From: Saccharina japonica | Lineage: Eukaryota; Sar; Phaeophyceae; Laminariales; Laminariaceae | Assembly: GCA_008828725.1 (NCBI GenBank) | Contig: MEHQ01003547.1 | Span: 440,863 to 504,862 of the forward strand | Direction: 5' to 3' | DNA: 64,000 nt | In this document: one piece after another, positions 43,065 to 55,000 of the stretch | How positions within the stretch are numbered: the first letter of the stretch is position 1 | How the letters are laid out: every line of letters starts with the position of its first letter | The notes under the pieces: model-generated | Seen by the model: the letters and a program-made list of their open reading frames with translations, nothing else | Databases searched by the model: none | Told to the model about the DNA's origin: nothing | Translations under genes and position numbers: made by a program

Positions 43065-43069
43065 AAGGC
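43065..43069. repeat. copia copy 2 target duplication, right
   Basis: AAGGC, matching 37235-37239. Confidence 0.85.
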
Positions 43070-44043
43070 GTACTCGTGCGTTTAAGTAAAAAGGGTGTAC
43101 GAGAGCCCACAATTGGTGTTGTATACGTAAGTACCAAGGAGTATTGGTCGAGGAAGCCGTATATGGTATCTCCTAAAGCATAGAGGATCGTGGCTGACCA
43201 CTTACTTGAAGCCATGAAAGGCCGAATAATATTGTCGTGTAAAGGTTGCAGAAGACTTGCCCCAAAGGTGGAGGAGGGTGTCTCACGTGTCTACATCGAG
43301 GCATACTACTACTCCTAAGAATACAAGACGAGTCTAGGTCTTTGGCGGGACGAGGGCAGGAGGTCGACATCGGGAGGCACGCCCTCCGCTGACTGCAGGG
43401 GTATTATTGCTGTGCGGGGTGTGAACGCGGGAGTTCCGGTAGAGTAGTGCCTCCACGGAAGGAAGGGCCTTCAAGGGTGGACAACACGATTGGTAATTAA
43501 TAGTGACGAGGCCTAATTTAGTGCCGAGGGGATCCTTTCGCGGGAGGACGGTAAAGCCTAAAAACGGAATTGTTGTAGTTCTGTTCGGCGACAAAGGGTC
43601 AAGAATCGGAGAAAATATCGTATCGGGTGGGGGGGGAAGGGGAGGGGTAGTGGGAAGCGAAAGCAGGACGACGACCGGAAATAGCTCGTGGGGCGAACCC
43701 CAACGAGTGATGGTGTGGGCGAAAGCGAGACTGACGCAAGGCCGGCGTGCTGGAGCAAGAAAACGTCGCCCGATGATCGTCAATCTCGAACGAAGGCTAA
43801 GGACCGCGTCGGAGGCGTGGTGCGACAGGGAGACTTGCCCGCAAGCTCCTTCGGTGTGAGGAGAGAGGGCAAGGTATTGTACGCTTGTGGTGCCCAAAAC
43901 ACGGCCAGCTGGCCTGACCCAAGCAAGCCAGGGTGTCGCATAGGGCCAGGTGGGACCACGCACGCCGACACAGTGATGGCGGAAGACTATAGGGGACTCG
44001 TCACGTACACGATTGAAAGCTGAGCCAACCAAAGCTGTACTCG
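43070..44043. other. no secure gene
   Basis: The minus frame 43334-44032 (232 codons) is long but has no recognised domain, a Pro-rich stretch over a G-run, and equally open overlapping plus frames. I leave it unassigned. Confidence 0.35.
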
Positions 44044-44128
44044 TACCACACTCTGACCCGCAATATAAGCACCATTTTAATTACATGTTAATATACAAAC
44101 GGTCCTTATATCCAGAGTCAGAGTGGTA
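44044..44128. mobile_element. 85-bp MITE with TACCAC termini
   Basis: TACCACACTCTGACCCGCAA on the left and CAGAGTCAGAGTGGTA on the right form an imperfect inverted repeat around an AT-rich core. It is related to 13259-13338 (shared AATATAAGCACC block). Confidence 0.65.
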
Positions 44129-44139
44129 GTATTACTGTC

Positions 44140-44607
44140 TTAAGGGTAGCAGAAGCGCCTATTTTGTACCACCTCGGGGGCAAGGAGACTTGTGTCGTCC
44201 CCAGGTCTCCGTCTCGGCGTTGAAAGTCTCCACATGGTCCCAAGCAGTGGCGGTGATAAACGTTTGGGGGGGTCCGGCGTCCAATCAATACGTAGAGCGA
44301 CAACGGCAAAGCGTGGGACCGCCGCAGGGCCACTATCTATGCGCATTGGCCTTGGTAGCGAAGGATTTATTATGAAGAGTGACAACAGCCACCGGTGCTG
44401 CTTAGTGAAGCCGGGGCGAGATGCAAAGAAGTCGAGGTCGACGCCGATATCTGCACCAGTACCACCGTTAGATACCGGTTTAGGACAGGGACAACCGGCA
44501 AAATAGTCTGCTGAGATGTATTTCGCGCTGTGATACGTATCTGAAACAGCGGCGAAGCTACCAACAAGAAAAAGAAACGAACTAACGTAACGCGTAGAGG
44601 GGACCAT
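44140..44607 (-). CDS. possible secreted protein, 155 codons
   Basis: Not recognised. The N-terminus MVPSTRYVSSFLFLVGSFAA looks like a signal peptide with a probable cleavage after AAVSD or nearby. Next comes a Cys/Pro segment (FAGCPCPKPVSNGG) and an Asp-rich stretch, then a less convincing region of mixed composition to the stop. The credible part is the first 70 residues; the rest may be read-through into an intron. No homologous family comes to mind. Confidence 0.3.
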   Translation of the reverse strand: MVPSTRYVSSFLFLVGSFAAVSDTYHSAKYISADYFAGCPCPKPVSNGGTGADIGVDLDFFASRPGFTKQHRWLLSLFIINPSLPRPMRIDSGPAAVPRFAVVALRIDWTPDPPKRLSPPLLGTMWRLSTPRRRPGDDTSLLAPEVVQNRRFCYP

Positions 44608-44639
44608 CCCAATCTACCAAACGAAGCCAAAATACCGAG

Positions 44640-45300
44640 GGGGGGGGGGGGGAACTTCCGAGAAAATGCTCGACCTTACAGCTGCGGTATACCAAGTGTA
44701 TTTGTAAAAATTAACGATATTACCAGCTCGGCAGATCAAAGAAGCGGCGACTACAATAAAGATCATGACGGGGGAACAAAGTTCCCCGAAGAGGTCCACG
44801 ACGCCCCAGCAGCACGCGAATAACACCTAACAGCACCAGCAGCAGCAGCAGCAGCGGAGAAGTACTTCATACGTAGTCCAGCAAATAACTTTACCCCCGT
44901 AAAGAGCAGAAAAGGTGACATCAATGTAGGCATGCAGGCTGTCTTTCGTACCCGGCGGCATCGAGACAACAAGAGTCTGGAATGCGCTGCACCTCGACGG
45001 GCACGTACTACGGGCTAACAAGGAACACCACCACCCGTAAAATAAGGGAAAAAACGGACAAATTATAATCAGCGAACACGAAACGAACAGGAACACGTAA
45101 GTACTACTCGTACTGCAAAAATACGAGTTCGTAGTAAATGGGGAACAGAAAACACACAATACTTCCAGAAAATAACGTCCCTCCCGTCAACCATCCATGT
45201 TGCTTCCTTTAAACCATGTACCCCAAAATATTCAACTTGGATAACGCCTTAACAAGATCCCCGGCCGTTTCGAGTTGATTGGCGTAATCCCTCTGACCGT
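44640..45300. other. possible minus-strand coding fragments, unassigned
   Basis: Minus frames at 44614-44826 and 44827-45159 contain hydrophobic stretches (for example SPVMIFIVVAASLICRAG) interrupted by a GCT-repeat Cys run and a 13-base G-run at 44639-44651. They could be exons of a small membrane protein, but splice joints cannot be fixed. Confidence 0.25.
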
Positions 45301-47337
45301 TTTTCTTGGCGACTGACGTCTCATTCGTATCATATCTATAGTGGCGGGCTGGAGCTGTTTAAAGAAGCAAAGCAGGGCGCAACATTCCGTCGCAAAATGT
45401 ATAAGTTCCTTGCACCAGGCAAACAGGGGACGGACGCCTCCCGCCGGCAGAGGGCGAGAGGGCGAAGAAATGGAAGAGGACGCTGCGACAAGCGGCAGGG
45501 AAAAAAAGGATACGATGTTTCCCCGAGTTACATGACGTGTGCGCCACGCACAAGTTCATGTCACGCGAAAGAAGAAATATGTGATCTTAATTGATTTTAT
45601 GATAGTATCATAGTAAGTGAACCAAGCTTACGTTCGTTCATTTAAAGCAACAGAACAAACAGGTAATATTTTCTCCAAGAAGAAGACGTGGCGTAACAAC
45701 AACGGCAGGAGTCCAAGTACCCCCGCATCGAGCGCCGCAGCCGCCGGCAATGCGGATTGCGATGAATCGATAGGTGGTAAGCATCCGTCCGTGAACCGGG
45801 GCCCTGCCATTCAACTCAAATCTTCAGATAAATCCCACTACCAAAACAAAATAAATCCCACTACAAAGCAATAAGAACCCGCAATAGACATACGAAGTAC
45901 GTATGTATATACTGCTTCCAAAATTACGATACGACGAGCTAGAGAACAGCAGTGCAGGTTGCAGCTTGATCCCTGCGTCCGCCTAAAAACAATCGGCGCG
46001 CGTTCCTCGTTCAATCGGCGGCTCTATCGTTTCATTGCCAACAGCTTTTGATATCTACATGAAAACTTGTAATCCCTGACCCCTTCCCCTCCCCCCCCAC
46101 CCCACCCCTCCACGTGCATGCATGCATGCGCACTACAGCAGTACTGAAAAAAAAACCTTCACGACCGAAAATCGGACGCACATAACTTTTGAATGAAATA
46201 GACCGACACGGTTCAGAAACAAAGAACAGAGCTAACATTTGCAGCGTCATAATTAGGCCGTCTTGCTACGTGTGTCGAAGGCAAGGCGGGCGTTGTACCA
46301 GTGTGTGGGAGAACCAGAAGTCTACCGTTTACTTGTTCAACCATCGCTGATTTTCCCTGAACGCCGACACGAAGAAAAAAAAACGCGGCAACGCCCCCGC
46401 CGTCGCTGCCGCCGAAAACGACAACGAATTCCTGTTCGGAATAACCTCCCATCCCTCAACCCACCAGGGTTTGCTCCGTCGACTTCCCCCGTGGTACGGG
46501 CGCCACTATAAGTCAATACACCTACTACAAGGAAACCTACACTACAGACAGTACTACTCCTACCACCGTATTTAATCGTATTCTCTAAAATCTCCCCCAA
46601 CAACTTCTGTCCCCTTCCCCCTCGTACCATCCTTCTCTATCTCACACGCACACAACTTTTTCCCCCTCTCTTATATTTTCTGTTTCAATGCGCCATTTTC
46701 GGCATCCCGTTCTCTCGACCCTCACAAGGACACCACGCCCGACCTAGCCAAGCAAAACACACACAAAACAAACAATTCAACAAACACAGGCCCCCTTTTG
46801 CTAGATTGCCGGGGCGCACAGTAACACACACCACATACATTTCGACAAAACCCAAAACGCCCTGAACCTTGGAACACCTTACAGTGGGCCCGCAAAATGA
46901 ACCCAACCCAATCAGAAAACACTACACCCCCCCCCCCCCTCGCAACGACGAACAGGCCCCGGGTGGTGGCCTTTCTGTCTCCCACAGATGCGATGTGCGC
47001 GGCCCATGAACCAAATAGCTACCCATCCCTTCCCACATTCCCTTGCGTTACCCCTCCCCCCCCCCCCCCCCTTTGCCGTCCTGGCCCAAGAGCGGACAGT
47101 AGAGCAGCCCACAACACACGTTGAGCGCTGCGAAAAATTCGACGGGGCGACGCCAGTTTTTTCGGCGTCCCCCTAAAGATGGCATCAAAACTAGGCACCG
47201 AAACAGAGGACTCAATTCCGTCTGCCTATCGGCGCCAAACAACGAACGAAGCAAGACCTACAACCTCGAGGGGGGAGGGAGGGAGGGAGGGGGCGGAGCT
47301 AGGGGGAGAGGGGGGAGGGGGCACTGCTTGCTGATTT
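45301..47337. other. intergenic and OGT 3' flank
   Basis: Several short frames on both strands, none with a domain. C-runs occur at 46928-46939 and 47058-47070, and a GGGA/GGAGG run at 47265-47320. The part nearest 47337 should contain the OGT 3' untranslated region; I cannot place the poly(A) site. Confidence 0.4.
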
Positions 47338-50300
47338 TCAGCTCTCCCCAGCTTCATCGATGGTCCTCTTCTTTCGCCTGATCCGCACCGCCTCGTCCGC
47401 CTGCTCTTCCTTCGCAAGGTCTCCATCATCGTGAGTCGGAAAGCCCTCACTTCCAGTGGATGAGGCGGTGACAAGCCCCGACTGGATTGCCATCGGTCCC
47501 CCCTCTGCCGTCCGCGGTCCAACGCCGGCGCCCTCCCCCCACCCCATCTCCCCCACAGCGTCGAATGACTCTGCTTCTCGCACCGTCCCACCCTCGACGC
47601 CTTCTTCGGTGATCCCACTTGCGCAGGCTTCCTCCTCTTCTTCTTCTTTTCTCTCTCCCGGCATTTCGAGTTCACCGCACGGTTCCTCAGCCCCGTCCGC
47701 CACCGAGCCAGGCCTGTGAGGCGGCGTTGCCTCGCCCGGTGACGAGTCCAATGCACCTCCCGCCGTCTCATTCTCCTGGTCGAGGACTACGCGTTTCGCT
47801 GGCGGTGTCGGCGACTGCGAAGATGAGGACGGCGATGACGGCATATCGCCACCGCCACCAGCCCCGCTCGGTGACACCCCCGGAGAGCCCACCAAAGGCT
47901 GCACTTGCGCCTCTCCGTCTGCCGCGACCGCAGAATCCGCCGCCTCGACGGGCAGCAGCGTCGAAGAGACAGCTTCTGATGAAGCGCCACCTTCCGAAGT
48001 AGGGGCAGTGTCGCTCGCGGGCGGCGCCGCTGATCCTGATCCGGCGCCCGCGGGAGGGCCGACGGTGGCGCCCACGGTGTCCACCACCGTCAGGTCTCCA
48101 GGAGAAAGCCCGGCTTGGAAGCGGTCATGAGCCATCGCCAGCCCGGCCTGGCGTGTTGTTAAGCGCGAGAATTGTCGCAAAACGACGCCAAGAGCAAAAA
48201 GAACGGCGAAAGGCATTGAGGCGGTGCCGATGGCGGTGGCGGTGGTGGTGGTGGTGGCGGCGGAGTCAAAAGGTTAATGAACTCCACACGTCAATACACA
48301 ACGCATCAGTGCTCATACATAGACCCAAAAAATAGAGTTGCTAACAGGATGATCGGAAAAGGTTCACGATGAAAAGGCCCGCTGGGGGGGTGGAAGTGGG
48401 GGTGTACTTGTGTCGTGCACGGCCGTAGTCGTATGGCCATAGACCTGGGAGGGGTGTCGCGCACAACTTACGTCCTCGCAATCGTACCCTTCGGTATGCA
48501 TGCTTTCGTCTAAGAAACGAAGAAACATCGGGACGAGGTAGCGGCGACGGAGCTCGTGGCGGCGGGGGAGCCAGGCGCTCAACTTTCACAGGTTGGAGGG
48601 CGGGTATACTGCAGTAGATAGATGGGCCTCGGCTTTCGCAAAGGGGGGACGCACGCCAGTGTGCCTGCCGGCGCCGGCGCACGAAACAACTGCCGTACAT
48701 GAAACATCAATCACTCGCTGTTAAACCAAAACAGAGACAGACTACGAGAATACGGGGGGGGGGATGGGGGGGCAGCGCGGAGACGGGTGAAAAAAAACGA
48801 CACGAAACGAAATGAGAATAAAGCGCTCCCGATACAAGCCGACGTCCATTTACGAAAAACAGTACCCCTACGTCGCGAAGGCATGGCAGCTATTACACAT
48901 GGGACAGATCAGACCCCTATTTCATTATCTGTTATAAAATAATACGTAGCCCTTTCGGGGCAGATGTATCCCTGGTTGGCATTGTCTGCACGATCGAGAC
49001 CCTATGTCCGTGATCTTACAGTAGATCGTGATATGTCCGTGACATACAGTAGATCGTGATATATCCGTGATACACAGCAGATCGTGATATGTCCGTGATA
49101 CACAGTAGATCGTGATATGCCCGTGATTTACAGTAGATCGTGATTTGTCCGCGATCTCACAGTAGATCGTGACATGTCCGTGATGTTACAGTAGACGGTG
49201 ATATGTCCGTGATATACAGTAGATCGTGATATGCTCCGTCATCTACAGTAGATCGTGATATGCCCGCGGTCTACAGTAGATCGTGATCTGTCCGTGATCA
49301 TACAAAAGATCGTGATATGTCCGGGATCTTACAGTAGATCGTGATATGTCCGTGATCTTACAGTATATCGTGATATGTCCGTGATAATACAGTAGATCGT
49401 GATATGTCCGTGATATACAGTAGATCGTGATGTGCTCCGTCATCTACAGTAGATCGTGATATGTCCGCGGTCTACAGCAGATCGTGATATGTTAATGATC
49501 TTACAGAAGATCGTGATACGTCCGTGATCTTACAGTAGATCGTGATCTGTCCGTGATCTTACAGTAGATCCTGACATGTCCGTGATGTTACAGTAGACCG
49601 TGATATGTCCGTGATATACAGTAGATCGTGACATGTCCGTGATGTTACAGTAGATCGTGATATGTCCGTGATATACAGTAGATCGCGATATGTCCGTGAC
49701 ATACAGTAGGTCGCGATATGCTCCGTTATCTGCAGCAGATCGTGAATCTGTTCGTGATATATATGAGTAGTAGATCATGATCTATCCGATGTGTGAATTG
49801 AATGATATTGCTGTAACGCTGCCCCGCGGTCCACTGCAGGCGATTTCTCACCTCCATGTTTCGGACCCACCGCTGAGTGTCAAACAGCGGGCACGAATGT
49901 CTGCCCTCCTCCAACCGGCTCCGTATCTGTAAAAAAAGAGCACGCCACCGAGAAGAACCGAGAGCAACAAAGGCGACGCGAGCGGGGGGTAACGGTGGTT
50001 GTTGTCAGCAAACACGTACCCTAACAGAAGTTGTGCATGCTAAAACACCCCCGCGGCCATCCCCGAAGCCACAGCGAGCCGTGAGAGGAGGAGGAGGAGG
50101 CGAGCAAGCACACAAAATCTGCAAGAACGTCGCAACAGAAACGCTTCGACGCTCACTTGTTAAGAGATCGTGGAAACGCAGTGATATCAGCGCACACAGT
50201 CTAGTGCCAAAACCACGTCGTTTCTCCTCACAAAACACTCCACCTCCCTGTCCAGCCCAGCCCCCCAACACCAGCTTCTCCACCCGGCGTGTATGGTCCG

Positions 50301-51961
50301 TGCGCCAATTTTCTAACACCCCCCCTTCCCCCCCGACAGCATGAGCATACAGACCTGCACACTAACGGCGGCGGCCCCCGCCCCCTGTAATACCTAACCC
50401 ATTTCCAACCATCGTACGTGCTCCTTTCGTACTCGTGTATATATACCTCCTGGCAAAATAGACGGGCTGTGGCCTCCGATACACGGGCGCGGGCGCGGGC
50501 TGCCTTTTGCGCGCTGTGTTTTTCGTCCGGCACACCCTACGCGATGCTTAACGCCGCAGAGACAAACAACGGGGTGCATACACACCCTGACCCCTTAAAA
50601 AAAAATGCATCAACTTTTGGGGGGAAAACTGTTCGATATCGTATGGCACTCTGTACAATATCAATATTTTTTCGGCATTAAAAAAAAGAAAGAAAAAAAA
50701 CGGCAAAAATGTATATATATATTCACTACGAGTACTACTACAGTACTTCGAGTCAAGAGTTGGATACACTTTGCAGTAGGTGAAGGGTTAGTAGTGTCAA
50801 CCAATCCTCTCCGCCCATACATACTTATTCCGTGTTTTTTGTTTTTAACCCCTTAAGAACTGGCCCCGCGTATTTGGGGACAAACCACTTGAAATTAGTT
50901 TGTGACATGTTTTTCAGTTATGAATGGGTTAACCTATTATACCGATACGCACACGCCCCCCCCCTTCCACCGCTACACACAATCAGAGCTGACACAGCAA
51001 TGTAAATATAAACACGTCAGTGCGAACGAAACTACATACCTACGTATACCGCGGCAGCGACGGCAAGCTACTGTACGTAGACTGACCTTGAACAGCCGTT
51101 CCGGGTCCGTCGCGAGCGCGACGGCGGTCTCTTCGTACTCTTCCAGGCTGTCCACGATGAGCTCGTCCACCCCCGCTGCCTTCAGCAGGGACGGGGCTAC
51201 CCGCGTGGCCATCTTCGACCCCGCCATCGTCAGCATCGGCGTTCTGGAGGGCGCCATCAAATTTCGAGCGCGCGCGGACGGGGGGGGGGGGGGGGAAGGA
51301 GGAAGAGAGGAGGTTAGAGGGGTGCCCATGTTAAAGAATGCCCATGGAAGAACCAAACCAAAACTAAAACTAAACTCAAATAAAATAGAACAAAAATAAA
51401 CCAGTAAAAAGCCCAACAAAGCCTTGAAATCGTCATTTTACTGCTGAAGGGGTACACGCCCGGGTAAAATATTGTACCCCGACATTGACCTGAACAGCAC
51501 GTGCGCCTCGAGGTGTCCAAACATCGGGATCCGTACATCTCCAGATGGAGACGCCAGGACCCGATAACAGTGGCAATAGCGGTGTCCCCAAGGTATAAAA
51601 AACCATCCCACTGGAAAGTCAGCACCCGTTCTCACTTGTAAACAAAAAAAACGTTTATTTCGCGTCAGAATAAAAACTTTAAGTGAGCCACGAGCAGCAA
51701 CAGAGTGTGAAAGAGAGTACGACAAGCACGACCAAGCCGACGTCAACTTATCGATCCTTCGGCTACTAAAAAAAGCACACCAACACTACTTAGAAGAGTT
51801 TTATCCCCAAAAGCATGTGAGCAAAGTTGTACTAACATTTTCTCACGCATACATACAAAAAAACGTGCCTGTTCCGACACGAAAACACCGGAGATGAAGG
51901 TCCAAAGGTAAACAAACAAACAAAAACAGCAAAATGGCAGGCAGGCAGGCAGGCAGGCAAG

Positions 51962-52001
<40 letters not shown>

Positions 52002-55000
52002 GCAGGCAGGGCAGGCGACGCACGACGCAAAAAGGCGGACAACGAACCAAGAAAAAAAAAAACACGCTTACCCGCTCCAAAGGATGTCGCAGCCGGTCGT
52101 GTGAGCGTTGCAGCTCGGGGTGTCCAAGAAGAGGTCTGCGAGGTAGCCCCGCTTGATATGCTCCTCCTTGGACGAGACGTCGGTGAAATGCAGCTGCAGT
52201 ACACACATCAGTGGAAGGGGTGGGGGACAGAAGGAAAGGGGGGGCGAAGGGCAGGACGGCGGCGGCGGCGGCGGGGGGTACTCATTTGTTGCTCGCCTTA
52301 GTCATTTGACCATTGGTCACGCATCCCTTTCGAGACGGAGCACTGGCAGGGGGTACTGGTTTGTTGCTTGCTTTAGTCATGGGAAAATCCCTTTCGAGAC
52401 GGGAGGGGGGGGGGGGCAGAAAGAGAGGGAGAGCGCTGAAAAGGGTTGCAGTTAAACGGAAAGAAAACAACAGCGCCATTACTACAGGGGCTAACTAAAG
52501 CCAACAAACATGGGGCCGAATGGAAGGGAAATTCTACATTCTGAGCCCAACTCGGCGTTATAGACTGAGTGGAAAGGGACTCAAAATGTTGAGCCTCAAC
52601 TCGGCGTTAGATTTGAGTGAAGCAGACAGACCCCCCCTCCCCTTGTCGCAAGAAATGTCTGTTTGGTCGGTGAAAACCCGGCGTGCTCCGTCCCGAAATT
52701 ATAGGGATGCGAGGGTTTATGGCATCATGCGACTTCGGCCATGCATGACATCAGTACATCCCGGCCCCCCTCCATGCGACTCGCCCAACACCTCACGGCG
52801 CTTCGCGCTTTGGTGCAAGCAAGGTTTGCCTGGTTGGTGGAAACCCAACGCCCTCCGTCCCGGCATTGTAGGGATGAGAGGGTCTATATGGTCATACGAC
52901 TACGACCATGCATGACAGGAGTACACCCCCCCCCCTGTCATACGACTACGGCCATGCACGACTTGAGTACACCCCCCCCCCCNNNNNNNNNNNNNNNNNN
53001 NNNNNNNNNNNNNNNNNNNNNNNNNNNNNNNNNNNNNNNNNNNNNNNNNNNNNNNNNNNNNNNNNNNNNNNNNNCGTACCCCCCCCCCCCCCCCTCCCAC
53101 CTGCTCTTCCCGGACGCCCCTCTTCTTCGCCTCCGCCCGGATGTTCTCCTCTCCCGCCGGAGGAAACCTGAGGAGCCACAGCACCGCGTTGGGCACCCTC
53201 CTCAAGATTGCCGTCCAGGTCGAAAATATGGTGGGGTCCATCTTGTACAGCTGGTTGAAGTTGCAGAGCACGAACCGGTCCTCCGGGACGCCGTACTTCG
53301 AACGCGAGGGAAGGAGCGTCCGGTCGAGCACATACCGCGCAGACTGCCATAATTGTGTCACCAGGTACCAGGTATTCATATATATAACGCGGGCGGAGGG
53401 AGAGGGGGTGGGGGGGCGTACTCATTTATTGCTTGCCTTAGTCATTTGACCATATGACCACGCATCGCTTTTCGAGACGGAGGAGGGGGGGGGGGGTGCT
53501 CATTTGTTGGTTTGCCTTAGTCATTTAACCATTGACACGCATCCCTTTCGAGACGCAGGGGGGGGGGCGTACTCATATTGTTTGCTTGCCTCAATCATTT
53601 GACTATTGACCACGCACCCCTTTTCGAGACGGAGCATGGGGGCGGGCGGGGTGGGGGGAGTCTCCTTGAGTTTTGGTCAAGTGGGTGCGAATGGGGGGGG
53701 GGGGGGGGGTCCGCTTCAGCTTTGGGGTTAGCTGGTGTGTAGAGGCTTGGCTTAGTGATAGTGGATGTGGGGGTGATAGTGAGTTGGGAGTGGAAGGGGG
53801 GGGGCGAGGGGTGCTTCTCCACTCAGTTTTTCAGTTATGGTAGAAAGTGGATATGAGAGGCAGGGGGGGAAAGGGAGGGGGGGGGGGGGTCTGGTTTTAG
53901 GTTTCGTTTTTGGATGTTGACGATGGCGAGGGTGGCCGGGGGGGGGGGGGGGGGGGGTTGGGGGGGGGCAGGGTCGTAAAAGGCGGAAGTGAGGGGTAAA
54001 GGTGGAGGTGGGCAAACACGGGGGCCACGGGTGGAAAACTCAAAATGACAAAATGATGCACGTACTCCCTGCAAAGGTACAGCAGCGCCAGTTGTCCATC
54101 ATACTTACGCCTCGACGCGATGGTATGTGCTGTCCGTGGTTTGGGGCGAACTATATTGCCAGTTGCCTATCATACTTACGCCTGGACGCGATGGTGGGTG
54201 TCATCTGTGGTTTCGGTTGAGCCATACAACTCCTCGCGAGAGGAGCTTGCGAAAAAGAGGTACACCCCCTCTACTGTTAGCATATGGTTGAGGCGATGCA
54301 AACGAGCAAAAATGCACTGGAAAAAAACGGAATTCAACCAACGTGGCTGGAAGCACGGGGGGCCAGGGGAAGGGGGGGGGGGGGGGGGGGTCCGGCAGAA
54401 CGACGCCAACGGTGTTCCCACTTTATTACTGCGTACAGGGACTTTTACGGGGGACCACAGCAGTAGTCAGCACGCATCAACATACACAAAAACCTTTACA
54501 TTCCAGTATTTTTACCAAGCCTATTTTGGTGCTGAATACTACTGGTACTCTACGCTTCTCCCGAAATAGTGCCGTGCCTGCTTGTGGTCGTTGACGAAGT
54601 AGGAGTGAGGCATGTACATCATCTTCTCGGTGTAGAAGCGGCGGCTCTCCTGCGGCACCAGCGTCTCGTCGGCGATCATGTACTGCATGTAGTCCGCGCC
54701 GAGGGTCCCGCAGAAACCCAAGTAAGACACCTGCCCCCATCGTTCGAAGAAAACACGCACGGTACGTACATATGTCGAGACGACGTGGAGCGTGTCGGAG
54801 AAAAAACATGGTCAGGAATCCGGGACATTTTCGGCCTGTGACGGGACAGCGGTCTGGTAATAGACTTGAAAAATAGGCTTGCTTTCGTGTGGGAGCTCCT
54901 AAAGGTTTGACTGGCCACGCCAAAACAAAAACGCCGTACCCTGACATATTTGGTGTGGAGGCGGGGATACGCAAGGGGGGGGGGGGGGGGGGGGGGCGGG

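Noticed and set aside
43334..44032. 232-codon minus frame
   Set aside because: No domain recognised, overlaps open plus frames, and includes a Pro run from a G-tract.
48481..48600. Minus-strand segment with exon-like sequence [20 protein letters not shown] and a GAC|GTAAGT donor in the last OGT intron
   Set aside because: The flanking OGT exons already join in phase and align with SEC proteins without it; kept only as a possible alternative exon.
49003..49790. CRISPR array
   Set aside because: Units are contiguous satellite monomers without unique spacers, and the window is eukaryotic.
54554..54577. GT donor at AGAAGC|GTAGAG for OGT exon 54578-54730
   Set aside because: It is in frame but adds eight residues absent from SEC-type proteins; the GC donor gives exact spacing. 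It cannot be fully excluded without cDNA.
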